DNA of 64,000 bases from Hyphomicrobiales bacterium (GCA_930633525.1 CAKNFP010000001.1:3273501-3337500), one strand, 5' to 3'. Shown: positions 52,706 to 61,063, numbered from the stretch's first letter. Translations and numbers: made by a program. The notes: generated by a model not told the origin, from the sequence alone.

Positions 52706-53758
52706 GCCGACGCCTAATGCCAACACAAGGAAAGGAAATGACCCAAGAAATCAATCTACCGCCGCTGCCTGATGTAACGCCCGGAAAGTACGGGTTCCAT
52801 GCGTCAGATATGCACGACTATGCCCGCGCCGCCATCGCCCTTGACCGGCAGGGGCGGGGCGAGCCTGTGGCTTTCTCGTATGACCTTGCTACAACGCGGT
52901 CAGGAGATGGTGAATACATACATTGGTCACCACGACTTTCGTATTCTATGCCGAATGTTCCCGACGGTGGCATTCGTAATTTGCAGTGGCTATATGCATC
53001 CCTACAACCCGCCGAGCCGGTGAGTATGCGGCTGCTTATCCAGGCTAAAGAGTTTCTTGAGGGCCTCTACGACGAAGGTCCGGACAGTGCAGGATGGAAG
53101 TCCGACGCGCTAAACGTCCTGATCGCTGAAATTGAAGCAGCTATTAAGACATCACAGCCAGCCGAGCCGGTGCGTCAGTATTACTACCAGGTATCAGGGT
53201 GCGAAGCTGATTCGACCACCCATCCGAACTGTATATGCTGGCACGACAAAGGCACTGGGCCATATAAAGACATGGCAGAGGGTGATCGACCGTATAACGC
53301 AAAGTTCACATGGAGAGATAAGCCACAAACTACTTCTAGCGTAGCGCCCACGCTCCACAACGCCGATAGCGTAGCGCAAAACGGGAATCAGGCTCCACAA
53401 CCCGTCGAGCCGGTGAAGGTGCCGAGTGACGAAGTTCAGCGAGACACCATCGGCGAAACGTGGATGGGCATGCGTGTCGCGGCTTGGCAGTGGAAAGAAC
53501 AGACCCCCTTAGGCGAGGCGACGCGGCACACCACCCATTGGTCTACCGGCCCAAAGGATGCAGAACGCCTTTATCGTGAAAACGACATTCGCGCCCTTCT
53601 CGCCCGCTACGGCCAGCCCGCACAGCCAGAGTGTGGATGCTGCGGCAAGATTGGTGGCTGCGATCCTGATTGCGATGCTGCACAGCCTGCCGCGAGCGCG
53701 GAGCCTTTGTGCTGGACTGTTCTGGGCACCACGTACCCGCGTAATTGGACTCACTTCG

Positions 53759-53767
53759 GCCAAGACG
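53759..53767 (+). repeat. 9-bp target site duplication, left copy
   Basis: GCCAAGACG immediately before the IS left end GAGCTATG, repeated at 55162-55170. Confidence 0.92.
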
Positions 53768-55161
53768 GAGCTATGGCGGAAAGTGGGTGATGCTGGATTG
53801 AGAAAGGCGGCGTATCGAGGCGGGTGTCGAGCCTGCCAGAACCTCTTCGAGAGAGCGATACGCCATGAACGCATCTACCAATGTTTTACGCCTGCGTCAG
53901 CCCAATGAGATTGACGATCCCCTGACGGATATTCTGCGAACCGGTGCCCGCAAGTTGCTGGCTCAAGCCATCGAGATCGAAGCCGAGGCTTATCTCGCCA
54001 GCATGCGCGATCTGAAGCTGCCGGATGGACGCGAACGCCTGGTCCGGCACGGCCATGGGCCGGAACGGACCATTCAGACCGGCATCGGCCCGGTGGAGGT
54101 CAGCCGCGTCAAGATCCGCGATCGTGGTGCTGAGGGAGAGGACCGCATCCGCTTTTCCTCGGCGATCCTGCCGAAATGGGCGCGCCGCACCAAAAGCCTG
54201 GATGCGCTGCTGCCGATCCTCTACCTGCGCGGGCTCTCGACCGGCGACTTCCAGGAGGCGCTCTCAGCCTTGCTCGGCAAGGATGCTCCGAACCTCTCGC
54301 CCTCCGCCATTACCCGACTGACGGGCGAATGGCAGGCCGAGTACGAGCATTGGCAGGCGCGGGACCTGTCGGCCCGCCGATACGTCTACGTCTGGGCCGA
54401 CGGCGTCTATCTCCAGGCCCGGATGGAGGATCAGGCCGAATGCATGCTGGTGCTGATCGGCGCCACGCCGGAGGGCAAGAAGGAACTGGTCGGCTTCCAG
54501 GCCGGGGTGCGCGAGAGCGCCCAGAGCTGGCGCGAGCTTCTCGTCGAGATCAAGCGAAGGGGCCTGTCCATCCCACCCCGGATCGCCGTCGGGGATGGGG
54601 CACTGGGCTTCTGGAAAGCGCTCGACGAGCTCTTTCCCGGCACGCATCATCAGCGCTGCTGGCTGCACAAGACCGCCAACGTGCTCAACAAGGTGCCGAA
54701 ATCCGTGCAACCGGGCCTGAAGGCGGCCCTGCGGGAGATCTATCTCGCGCCCACCCGCGCGCAGGCCGAGGTGGCCGTCGATCTGTTTGCCGAGGCCTAC
54801 CAGGCGCGCTATCCCAAGGCAGTGGAGTGCGTGCGCAAGGACCAGCGGGCGCTGCTGGCGTTCTATGACTGGCCGGCGGAACACTGGATCCATCTGCGCA
54901 CGACGAACCCAATTGAGAGTGTGTTCGCTACGGTCCGACACCGTACGGTGCGTACCAAGGGCTCGCTGTCGCCGACCACCGCCCGGCTGATGGTGTTCAA
55001 GCTGGTGATGGCGGCCGCGAAGAGCTGGCGGAGATTGATGGGCGAAAACCAGTTGCCCAAGGTGATCGCCGGTGTCAGGTTTAAGGACGGCAGCGAGGTC
55101 ATTCCGATGCCGACAAACAGCGCCGCCTGATCGGCCCGTCACCCAATATCCATCATAGCTC
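53768..55161 (+). mobile_element. Complete IS256-family insertion sequence, 1394 bp
   Basis: Bounded by imperfect inverted repeats: GAGCTATGGCGGAAAGTG at the left and, read inward from the right, GAGCTATGATGGATATTG. A 9-bp duplication GCCAAGACG flanks it on both sides, so the insertion is a simple, recent transposition event and not the result of recombination. Its right 769 bp are the same as the element at the start of the window. Confidence 0.95.
53865..55130 (+). CDS. IS256-family transposase, complete
   Basis: 421 residues, typical for the mutator-type (IS256) family. N-terminal DNA-binding region with LRTGARKLLAQAIEIEAEAYL, then catalytic Asp in WADGVYLQAR near 178, second Asp in VGDGALGFW near 243 and Glu in TTNPIESVFATVR near 350; the helical insertion between the second Asp and the Glu is present with HHQRCWLHKTANVLNKVP. 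Starts about 97 bases after the left IS end. Both ends of the IS and the protein are intact, so the element should be able to move. Confidence 0.96.
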   Translation: MNASTNVLRLRQPNEIDDPLTDILRTGARKLLAQAIEIEAEAYLASMRDLKLPDGRERLVRHGHGPERTIQTGIGPVEVSRVKIRDRGAEGEDRIRFSSAILPKWARRTKSLDALLPILYLRGLSTGDFQEALSALLGKDAPNLSPSAITRLTGEWQAEYEHWQARDLSARRYVYVWADGVYLQARMEDQAECMLVLIGATPEGKKELVGFQAGVRESAQSWRELLVEIKRRGLSIPPRIAVGDGALGFWKALDELFPGTHHQRCWLHKTANVLNKVPKSVQPGLKAALREIYLAPTRAQAEVAVDLFAEAYQARYPKAVECVRKDQRALLAFYDWPAEHWIHLRTTNPIESVFATVRHRTVRTKGSLSPTTARLMVFKLVMAAAKSWRRLMGENQLPKVIAGVRFKDGSEVIPMPTNSAA

Positions 55162-55170
55162 GCCAAGACG
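55162..55170 (+). repeat. 9-bp target site duplication, right copy
   Basis: GCCAAGACG directly after the IS right end CATAGCTC, matching 53759-53767. Confidence 0.92.
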
Positions 55171-55366
55171 CTGAACGGAGCGCAAAGCTGGACGCTAGGA
55201 ATCTTGGCGATGAAAGCAGGGCTGTACCTCTTTATCCCGCCCCCGTTGCCGCCCAGCCGAGCGTGCCGGACGAAATCTACCTCGGATGCGCCCGCATGGG
55301 CTTGGCAGGAGCAAGCGACGAGGAAGTGCTGAACTACGTGCGGATCGCCTCCTGTGTGGTGACACG

Positions 55367-55558
55367 ATGAAAGAAGCCCGCATTTTCCAGCTTGCCGACC
55401 TGCACCTTGGCCCAGGCAAGTACAACAAAGGCCGGATCGTCGCCTTTGCCCGCGACTGTGAGGCCGAAGGTATCCGCTACGCGAGCCGCGTCGCCCGCGA
55501 AATTTACGAGAAGGGACAGGCCGGAGCCCCGGTTCAACCCGAACAAGGAAAGGAATGA
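55367..55558 (+). CDS. Small prophage protein, 63 residues
   Basis: ATG 55367 overlaps the stop of the disrupted gene (ATGA) and its own stop overlaps the next start (55555). Reads MKEARIFQLADLHLGPGKYN with a basic-acidic helical tail. Both overlaps support it as real. Expression now may depend on read-through from the IS, since the gene upstream is interrupted. No family known. Confidence 0.6.
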   Translation: MKEARIFQLADLHLGPGKYNKGRIVAFARDCEAEGIRYASRVAREIYEKGQAGAPVQPEQGKE

Positions 55559-56640
55559 AAACACCAAAAGGCCAGATCGAACGCACAGGAACCATCAATT
55601 TTGGCGATGCCTACCTGTCCATATGGGAAGAAGGCGAATCCCCAGCCGGACGGCGCAGCGGCCTGTCCGGCGAGTGGGAGAAAAAATTCAAGCGCGACGT
55701 CTTCACGCGCATCGTGCAGACCTTGAACCGCTTGGGCTGGGACTGCGCACCGCCGCCGATTAAGCCGCATGACGTCAAGCACTATGGTGGAACGGTTGCC
55801 AGGTGGGCCTCACAGCGCCGTCGAGATTGCCGCAAGGGCGATCTATTCGGCGAACTGGAGATATCCGGGCGCACCATTAAACTCGAGATGTGGCAGTCGG
55901 TAAACACACCGACCAGACCAGACCATGGCGGCCGATACGAGCCAAACAAAGAAGCGGTCATGCCCTACTTGCTGCGCCTGGAAATGGAGCGCACGCGTCG
56001 CCGGATCCGCGACTACCTGTGCAATGTCTTCAGCGGGTACGAGTTCAGGCCGCCGAAAGCCGAGATCGGCCCGGATGGCATCACCGCGCTGGAATGGATC
56101 GAGCAAAATTACCGGGAAAGCTGCCACTATAACCCCAAGCTGGGCAGGCCAAGTGGCGACGAGTACGGCTACAACAACAAGTCCGCCGATGGCGGTCACG
56201 TCGAGCACGGCGCCAGGGTCTGGTTCACCGACTGGCACGGGCGCATTCTTGAGGGCGTCGCTTACTACAACATCAACAATATGTGGTGGGTCGTAACCGG
56301 CAAGTATGACCGGCGCAACGTCGCCAGCTTCGAAATCTACACGAAGCAACCAGACAACCTGCGCACCAAGCGCAACGGCAAGGTTCGCCGCAAGCGCCTC
56401 GAAGCCGAGATAGCCAAGGCCGTCGGCACCATGGACTTCGAGCGGGCCGCCATCCTGCGCGATATCCTGTTCCCGGGAAACCCGGCGCTGTTCGTCGTCT
56501 GGCACAAGGGCCATTGCCTGTACCACTGCGCCAACTTCCAGGGCTACACGCACGACAAGGACAAGGCCGGCAGGTTCACCGCCCGCGAGGTCAAAGGCTG
56601 GAACCAAGAACCCAACGAAGTACGGTCTCTTGCCGCTTAA
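55555..56640 (+). CDS. Hypothetical prophage protein with a UVR-like motif
   Basis: 361 residues, ATG 55555 in a four-base overlap. Starts MKTPKGQIERTGTINFGDA. Near residue 285 the stretch RRKRLEAEIAKAVGTMDFERAAILRDIL matches the UvrB/UvrC-type UVR helical hairpin, which mediates protein-protein contact. The rest is rich in Trp, Tyr and His (VWFTDWHGRILEGVAYYNINNMWWVV) and I cannot name its fold. Ends just before an intrinsic terminator. Confidence 0.7.
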   Translation: MKTPKGQIERTGTINFGDAYLSIWEEGESPAGRRSGLSGEWEKKFKRDVFTRIVQTLNRLGWDCAPPPIKPHDVKHYGGTVARWASQRRRDCRKGDLFGELEISGRTIKLEMWQSVNTPTRPDHGGRYEPNKEAVMPYLLRLEMERTRRRIRDYLCNVFSGYEFRPPKAEIGPDGITALEWIEQNYRESCHYNPKLGRPSGDEYGYNNKSADGGHVEHGARVWFTDWHGRILEGVAYYNINNMWWVVTGKYDRRNVASFEIYTKQPDNLRTKRNGKVRRKRLEAEIAKAVGTMDFERAAILRDILFPGNPALFVVWHKGHCLYHCANFQGYTHDKDKAGRFTAREVKGWNQEPNEVRSLAA

Positions 56641-56645
56641 CCAAA

Positions 56646-56666
56646 GCCCGGCCACGCCGGGCCTTT
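56646..56666 (+). terminator. Intrinsic terminator
   Basis: GCCCGGC-CAC-GCCGGGC followed by CTTT: a perfect 7-bp stem with a three-base loop, five bases after the stop of the preceding gene. The U tract is short, so efficiency may be moderate. Confidence 0.6.
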
Positions 56667-56676
56667 CCACGACACT

Positions 56677-56964
56677 ATGAAGCCAACCATCAAAACCGAT
56701 ATCATGAATCATCTGATCAGCCACGGACCGCAGAAGGCCGAGGTTATTACGCGCAGCATCGGATGCACCCGCAGCGCGACCACCAAGGCCCTGCGCGTCC
56801 TGCGCGACGCCTGCATGATCTACGTATCTGACTACGAAGAACCGGCCGAGAGCAGCGGCCAGCATGCGCCCGTCTACGCGGTCGGATGCCGGGAGGACGC
56901 CGAGCCCAAGGCCGTGCTGACCTCGGCAGAGCGCAGTCGGCGCTATCGGGAGAAGCGCCAATGA
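56677..56964 (+). CDS. Small winged-helix DNA-binding prophage protein
   Basis: 95 residues. NHLISHGPQKAEVITRSIGCTRSATTKALRVLRDACMIYVSDY reads as a winged helix-turn-helix of the DNA-binding type, with recognition helix around SATTKALRVL. The C-terminal tail ends SAERSRRYREKRQ, basic. A small phage regulator or replication accessory is possible. Overlaps the following gene by four bases. Confidence 0.65.
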   Translation: MKPTIKTDIMNHLISHGPQKAEVITRSIGCTRSATTKALRVLRDACMIYVSDYEEPAESSGQHAPVYAVGCREDAEPKAVLTSAERSRRYREKRQ

Positions 56965-57314
56965 ACCGCACGCCGACCAACATGCTCAAGCGTGAAATTG
57001 ACTTGATGATGAAGCCGCTGGTCACGGCCTCGATCGCGTTCCGCGTCGGCACCGCCGACTCCAGCCACTACCACGACATGGCCGCTGCGTTCATGATCGC
57101 CATGCGCTGCGCAGAGACGATATCTCGGCACAATCACCTGAAGGCCGAGCTGCAGCCAGCAGGCCGCGCCATGTGCGCGATCTTTGATCGGGAGGGATGG
57201 AAGGCCGAACCGAGCGAAATGGCGGCCATAGAGGAAGGTGTGGAGATTTACCGGGCCATCCTGATGGCGACCCCGCGCAAGATGTTGAGCCGCGCGATCA
57301 GAACGGCGGTTTAG
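56961..57314 (+). CDS. Hypothetical prophage protein
   Basis: 117 residues from ATG 56961 (ATGA overlap). Helical, with KREIDLMMKPLVTASIAFRVGTADSSHYHDMAAAFMIAMRCAETISRHN. No domain recognised. It converges on the helicase gene, overlapping its 3' end by four bases. Confidence 0.65.
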   Translation: MNRTPTNMLKREIDLMMKPLVTASIAFRVGTADSSHYHDMAAAFMIAMRCAETISRHNHLKAELQPAGRAMCAIFDREGWKAEPSEMAAIEEGVEIYRAILMATPRKMLSRAIRTAV

Positions 57315-58015
57315 AGCCGCTCGACCTTGTTAATTTGCCCTGAGTATTCCCCAGCGGCACGGGCCAGCAGCGTTGGCCCTTTTCCTGCCAGGCCCTTGCG
57401 CACCGCGTCTGGGTCTTCCCCATAGGCGTCCTCAATCAGCTCTTTGAGCGTTACGTCTTGGACGATGGTGTCGTAGACGCAGCCAGCGTTACGGCCCAGG
57501 CCTTTGCCATCCAGCCTGATCGGCGAACCTGTTACCCCGAGGATTCGTGCCTTTGGGAAGGCGGCAAAAACCTTCATGTACGAGTTGGCCGCCGACAGGT
57601 GCGCCTCGTCGACTACGATAATGTCGAAGTAGTCGCCGCGCTTTGCCATGGCCGCCAGCCGGCGCACGATGGTCTGCACGGACGCGACCTGCACCCGGCG
57701 GTGCGGGTTTGGCGTAAAGCCCGCCATGATGATGCCGTGCTGCACGCCGTAGTCGCGCAGCTTGCGGCTGGCCTGTTTGATCAGGGTATCGCGGTGCGCC
57801 AGAATCAGGATGCGCTTGCCGCGATTGGCGGCATTTTTAGAGATGTAGCTGAACATGACCGTCTTGCCTGATCCCGTGCCCGCTACCATCAGCACGGCCA
57901 TATGGGAGCGCAGGGCCACCCGGACCTTGTCGACAAGCCGGTCCTGATAGTCCCGGAGAACGACTGTTATTGCGGTATCTGGTGCCAGCGCAGCTGGCGG
58001 CGTGATCATGTTCAT
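57311..58015 (-). CDS. DEAD/DEAH-box helicase, lacking the C-terminal domain
   Basis: 234 residues. LRDYQDRLVDKVRVAL (Q-motif region), Walker A GTGSGKT near 47, ILILAHRDTLIKQA (Ia), VQVASVQTIV (Ib), DEAH near 136 and GVTGSPIR (motif III-like) are all there, as in the SSL2/RecG-like helicases of phages. A full-length protein has about 450-550 residues; motifs IV-VI are missing and the last 60 residues do not look like the usual continuation. Thus it is probably truncated by deletion and inactive as a helicase, although ATP binding may persist. Confidence 0.75.
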   Translation of the reverse strand: MNMITPPAALAPDTAITVVLRDYQDRLVDKVRVALRSHMAVLMVAGTGSGKTVMFSYISKNAANRGKRILILAHRDTLIKQASRKLRDYGVQHGIIMAGFTPNPHRRVQVASVQTIVRRLAAMAKRGDYFDIIVVDEAHLSAANSYMKVFAAFPKARILGVTGSPIRLDGKGLGRNAGCVYDTIVQDVTLKELIEDAYGEDPDAVRKGLAGKGPTLLARAAGEYSGQINKVERL

Positions 58016-58066
58016 GAGGTCAAGAGCGCGGCGTCAGGAGTGGTCCGCGCAAAGCAAGGTTGAGCT

Positions 58067-58279
58067 TCAGGAGTGAAGGCGATTGAACAGCCTTCGCAGG
58101 GCAAATGACCGGGCTATCGACACCACGGTGAACAGCGCACCGATCAGCATGTTGTCGGCGACCGATATGTGCACGCCGAACAACGGAAAGATCAGCATCT
58201 GCGCGCCGACAGCGACGCCGTAACCTACGGCCACATTCGCGACGGACTCGACCAGCGAGCCAAGGCGTGACTGCGCCAT
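58067..58279 (-). CDS. Small phage membrane protein (DUF7220-like)
   Basis: 70 residues from ATG 58279, in TAATG overlap with the gene upstream. RLGSLVESVANVAVGYGVAVGAQMLIFPLF and ADNMLIGALFTVVSIARSFALRRLFNRL give two transmembrane helices and a basic tail. This sequence pattern is common among phages and is annotated DUF7220; role unknown. Confidence 0.72.
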   Translation of the reverse strand: MAQSRLGSLVESVANVAVGYGVAVGAQMLIFPLFGVHISVADNMLIGALFTVVSIARSFALRRLFNRLHS

Positions 58280-58494
58280 TACTGCGCGGCCTTGCCGGCG
58301 ATCAGGCGGTCCAGTTCGGCTTCCAGAACATCGACCTTGGCGACAGACTGCGGAGCGCGTTCGCGCCAGCGGTCGGGCGTAGCACGCGCCACCCCGGTCT
58401 TTCGGCACAGGTCCGTCATTGTGAACCCGTTGGCTTCGGCGCGTTTTTCAATCGCCTCCAGACGGGCCTGGAACACTTCAGTAAATGTAGTCAT
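58279..58494 (-). CDS. Helix-turn-helix regulator (Cro/repressor-like)
   Basis: 71 residues from ATG 58494. ANGFTMTDLCRKTGVARATPDRWRERAP is a helix-turn-helix like those of small phage Cro/CI-type proteins; the C-terminal helix VDVLEAELDRLIAGK may dimerise. It is divergent from the exonuclease gene, and near-identical inverted repeats at 58507-58521 and 58620-58635 lie in the shared control region, which are its likely operators. It may decide lysogeny or restrain the recombination genes. Confidence 0.72.
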   Translation of the reverse strand: MTTFTEVFQARLEAIEKRAEANGFTMTDLCRKTGVARATPDRWRERAPQSVAKVDVLEAELDRLIAGKAAQ

Positions 58495-58506
58495 TGCGGT
58501 TTCCGA

Positions 58507-58635
58507 AAAATGTTTTTGCAATGATACCTGAAGATAAAAATTCTTGCTCAAGTATTAAAATGTATTCGCGGTAACTCCAAAGCAAAAGATCGTGGTATTA
58601 TTGCGGCTACTTCGATTGTTTGCCAAAAACATTTT
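58507..58635. promoter_or_regulatory. Prophage switch region with paired inverted repeats
   Basis: AAAATGTTTTTGCAA at 58507-58521 and TTGCCAAAAACATTTT at 58620-58635 are inverted copies differing by one extra G. The first lies 13 bases upstream of the repressor-like gene's start, the second 25 bases before the exonuclease start. The AT-rich span between them contains the divergent promoters. Symmetric placement suggests operators bound cooperatively by a looped repressor. Confidence 0.65.
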
Positions 58636-58659
58636 AGAGGAATTGCCGTTGAGCCAACC

Positions 58660-59673
58660 ATGACAGATGCCACGACCTTATATAACGATGCCGGAACGGG
58701 GGTTTTCACAGAAGATCCCGGACTGCACGGCTACGTTGACCTGACAAACGAGCAGTATCATTCCGGGCCGGGCATATCGAAATCCCAGCTCGACGCGGTA
58801 GCGATCAGCCCGCTCAATTATTGGGATCAGTACATCAACCCAGAACGCGAACCGCGTGAGTACAAGCACGCTTTCGCTGTTGGCGACGGCACGCACAAGC
58901 TGGTGCTTGAACCCGGCACCTTCGAAGAAACCTACGCGGTCGACTTCGATAAGCACGCTTTCCCAGACGCGCTGGACACAATAGCCGAGCTTAAAAAGGA
59001 ACTCGGCACGCTTGAACTGCAGATATCAGGCAGCAAGCCGGAGCTGGCCGACCGCCTGATCAACGAGGGCGGGTTTCCGCCAGAGCGGATCATGCTGCAT
59101 CTGCAGCGCCAACATCAAGCGACCATGACCGGTCGCATTCCCATTCCGGCCCGCGACTACAAGAACATGTTGAGCATGCTGCGCGCCGTCGACCGCGACC
59201 CGATCGCCGGTCCATTGCTGCGCGGCGCCACGACCGAGCAGTCGTTTTTCTGGCGCGACGACGTTGGCATCCTTCGAAAGTGCCGCACGGACGCGATCAG
59301 CGCCGATGGCGTCGTCATCCCCGACCTGAAAACCACCGACGATGTATCCGCATCCGCCTTCGGCTGGACGATCTACCAGCGCCGCTACCACGTCCAAGCC
59401 GCGTTCTATCTGGACATATTGCGCGGCCTGTACGGCAGCGACGCGCCCAGAGTCTTTGCCTTTGTGGCCGCGCAGAAAACGCGCCCCTACGACGTGGCCG
59501 TCCACTACCTGACCGAGGAACACATTCAGGCGGGGCGGCTGCTGTACCAGCGCGATCTGGCCCTGCTGACCGACTGCATGGCGCGGGATTATTGGCCCGG
59601 CGTTGCACGCGGCCAACTCATTGAGGCCCAGCTGCCGCAGCGGGCCATGGATATTCTCTACGAGGCAAACTGA
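58660..59673 (+). CDS. RecE-like / PD-(D/E)xK exonuclease
   Basis: 337 residues. Phage exonuclease of the RecE/DUF3799 kind: GPGISKSQLDAVAISPLNYWDQYI, AVGDGTHKLVLEP (motif with His), CRTDAISADGVVIPDLKTTDD with the Asp and Lys of PD-(D/E)xK, and the helical YQRRYHVQAAFYLDIL with its Gln-Tyr type box. The reaction is 5'-3' digestion of double-stranded DNA to give 3' single strands for annealing by a RecT-like partner; the remains of a RecT-like gene lie at 61250-61779. Divergent from the repressor-like gene. Confidence 0.85.
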   Translation: MTDATTLYNDAGTGVFTEDPGLHGYVDLTNEQYHSGPGISKSQLDAVAISPLNYWDQYINPEREPREYKHAFAVGDGTHKLVLEPGTFEETYAVDFDKHAFPDALDTIAELKKELGTLELQISGSKPELADRLINEGGFPPERIMLHLQRQHQATMTGRIPIPARDYKNMLSMLRAVDRDPIAGPLLRGATTEQSFFWRDDVGILRKCRTDAISADGVVIPDLKTTDDVSASAFGWTIYQRRYHVQAAFYLDILRGLYGSDAPRVFAFVAAQKTRPYDVAVHYLTEEHIQAGRLLYQRDLALLTDCMARDYWPGVARGQLIEAQLPQRAMDILYEAN

Positions 59674-60201
59674 ATGAATGCCTCAAGTCAAACTCGTATG
59701 AGAAATGCAGCTCCCGCCGATCGCATCCTTGCTTTCTCTGAGGCGGTCCCTTTTTCCGGGTGCTGGATATGGACGCGGTCGTTAAGTCCTACCGGATACG
59801 GGCAGTGCTGGAACGGCCAATGGATGGAGGGCGCGCACAGGTGTTCGTGGCGCGCTTTCCGTGGGGAAATTCCAGATGGTTTAGACGTCCTGCACCATTG
59901 CGACGTGCGGTGCTGCGTTAATCCACATCATCTTTATGTCGGAACCCATCAGCAAAACATGGACGACATGATGAACCGTGGCCGGCATCGATCCTTGCCT
60001 GGCGAACTGAACGGTTTTGTTCGTCTTACGGATCGTGCCATTGCGACTATCTACGAAATTTATTCCGCTGGTGGGCATACCCAAAAACAAATTGCAGAAC
60101 GTTTTGGCTGCTCCCAGCAACTCGTGAGCCGCATCACAAGAGGCGAGCACCGATCAGATTCCGCCCGCATCGACCACGACCTGCGGAGGGCTGCGGCATG
60201 A
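59674..60201 (+). CDS. HNH homing-type endonuclease
   Basis: 175 residues, ATG directly after the previous stop. HNH_3-type motif: GCWIWTRSLSPTGYGQCWNG, EGAHRCSWRAFRGEIPDGLDVLHHCDVRCCVNPHHLYVGTHQQNMDDMMNRGRH, in which the first His-His, Asn and His residues form the beta-beta-alpha-metal active site. A C-terminal helix-turn-helix (HTQKQIAERFGCSQQLVSRITRGEHR) binds DNA. Free-standing homing endonucleases of this kind sit between phage genes and spread by cutting homologous DNA. Confidence 0.87.
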   Translation: MNASSQTRMRNAAPADRILAFSEAVPFSGCWIWTRSLSPTGYGQCWNGQWMEGAHRCSWRAFRGEIPDGLDVLHHCDVRCCVNPHHLYVGTHQQNMDDMMNRGRHRSLPGELNGFVRLTDRAIATIYEIYSAGGHTQKQIAERFGCSQQLVSRITRGEHRSDSARIDHDLRRAAA

Positions 60202-60812
60202 GCAACCTTTCCGCAGCATCGCTGCCATGCGCGTCGGCACCAGACCGCAACAAGACCGACTTTTACCCGACCCCGTGGGAAGTGACCCGGGCGATCGCCA
60301 ATTTCCTGTTCCTTGACGGCGTGCGCGTCTGGGAACCTGCCTGCGGCGAAGGCCACATGTCGCGCGAGCTTGAGCGGTGCGGCGCGATAGTCACCAGCAC
60401 CACGCTGCACGATCAGGGCTATGGGCAGACCGGCGTCGACTTCCTGACTGCAGAGCCGCCAGCCGGCTGCGAATGGATTATCACGAACCCACCGTTCGCC
60501 TTGGCGCAGCAGTTCATTGAACGCGCCATCGCCCTTGGCCTGCCGAGCGCCTTCCTGCTCAAAAGCCAGTATTGGCACAGCTCGCGTCGCCTGGCGCTGT
60601 TCGAACGCCATTTCCCCTACGCGGTCCTGCCGCTGACATGGCGCCCGGACTTCCACTTTGGCGCAAAGGGCGGCTCGCCCACGATGGAATGCCTCTGGAC
60701 GGTATTTCACCCGCAGCCATCGAACGTCACGCGCTACGTGCCGCTGCGCCGACCGACCGACACCAACGACCTTTTTTCCAACCAACCAACGGACAGACCC
60801 CTATGCATATGA
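60198..60812 (+). CDS. DNA adenine methyltransferase-like protein
   Basis: 204 residues, ATGA overlap with the HNH gene. Class I SAM-dependent fold: NKTDFYPTPWEVTRAIANF, motif I WEPACGEGHMSREL, motif IV ITNPPFALAQQFI; the late GGSPTMECLWTVFHP is typical of phage-encoded methylases. It probably methylates adenine in phage DNA to escape restriction. Both motifs are intact. Confidence 0.82.
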   Translation: MSNLSAASLPCASAPDRNKTDFYPTPWEVTRAIANFLFLDGVRVWEPACGEGHMSRELERCGAIVTSTTLHDQGYGQTGVDFLTAEPPAGCEWIITNPPFALAQQFIERAIALGLPSAFLLKSQYWHSSRRLALFERHFPYAVLPLTWRPDFHFGAKGGSPTMECLWTVFHPQPSNVTRYVPLRRPTDTNDLFSNQPTDRPLCI

Positions 60813-61050
60813 CATTCAATTCCAACCCGGGCGCCCCCGTGCGCTACGAGGTTGAGCACCGCGACAGGTGCATCCTGATCTACGGCGATATACCGATTGA
60901 CGCCCTACCCCGCAATGGGCAGCGCTGGTCGAGCAATGGGACGAACTCACTGCGCTCATGGGCGAAGAAATACCAACGTGGGGCTCACGCAGAGCAACCG
61001 GCAGCGCCCCCAAAACCTACGCCCTCATGAAACAACTCACTGGCCGATAA
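60803..61050 (+). pseudogene. Small prophage gene with a frameshift
   Basis: ATG 60803 opens MHMTFNSNPGAPVRYEVEHR, then GDIPIDAL. After about 60910 the coding character leaves this frame (RNGQRWSSNGT to a stop at 61030) and continues one base back as PQWAALVEQWDELTALMGEE, then IPTWGSRRATGSAPKTYALMKQLTGR, ending TAA at 61048-61050. The switch is at a CTACCCCGC run, where a gain or loss of one C would suffice. Could be a sequencing error; no slippery heptamer is seen. Conserved phage protein of unknown function. Confidence 0.55.
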
Positions 61051-61063
61051 GGCTCTACTACCC

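Larger units (their letters stand above)
52738..55370 (+). pseudogene. Phage gene disrupted by IS256-family insertion
   Basis: ATG 52738 after AAGGAAAGGA starts a frame that runs to GGC CAA GAC at 53766, then enters the IS. Joining 53767 to 55171 (dropping the IS and one copy of the 9-bp duplication) restores an open frame that ends with PSVPDEIYLGCARMGLAG, ASDEEVLNYVRIASCVVTR and stops at 55370, overlapping the next gene (ATGA). The total is about 410 residues. It has three QPAEPV/QPVEPV repeats and DAERLYRENDIRALLARY, typical of early phage proteins of the Ea22/EaD kind. Function unknown; disrupted now. Confidence 0.85.

Noticed and set aside
53007..53415. CRISPR-like short direct repeats (CAACCCGCCGAGCCGGTG and variants)
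   Set aside because: They are in frame, encode QPAEPV repeats inside one phage protein, and spacing is irregular. No CRISPR array is present in the window.
1..55161. Composite transposon made of two IS256 copies around the 53-kb segment
   Set aside because: The right copy has its own 9-bp target duplication on both sides, which shows it jumped in alone. A composite transposon would show the duplication only at the outer ends.
54264..55598. 444-residue open frame on the minus strand over the IS256 element
   Set aside because: Antisense of the transposase, spanning the IS end; no ribosome binding site or domain.
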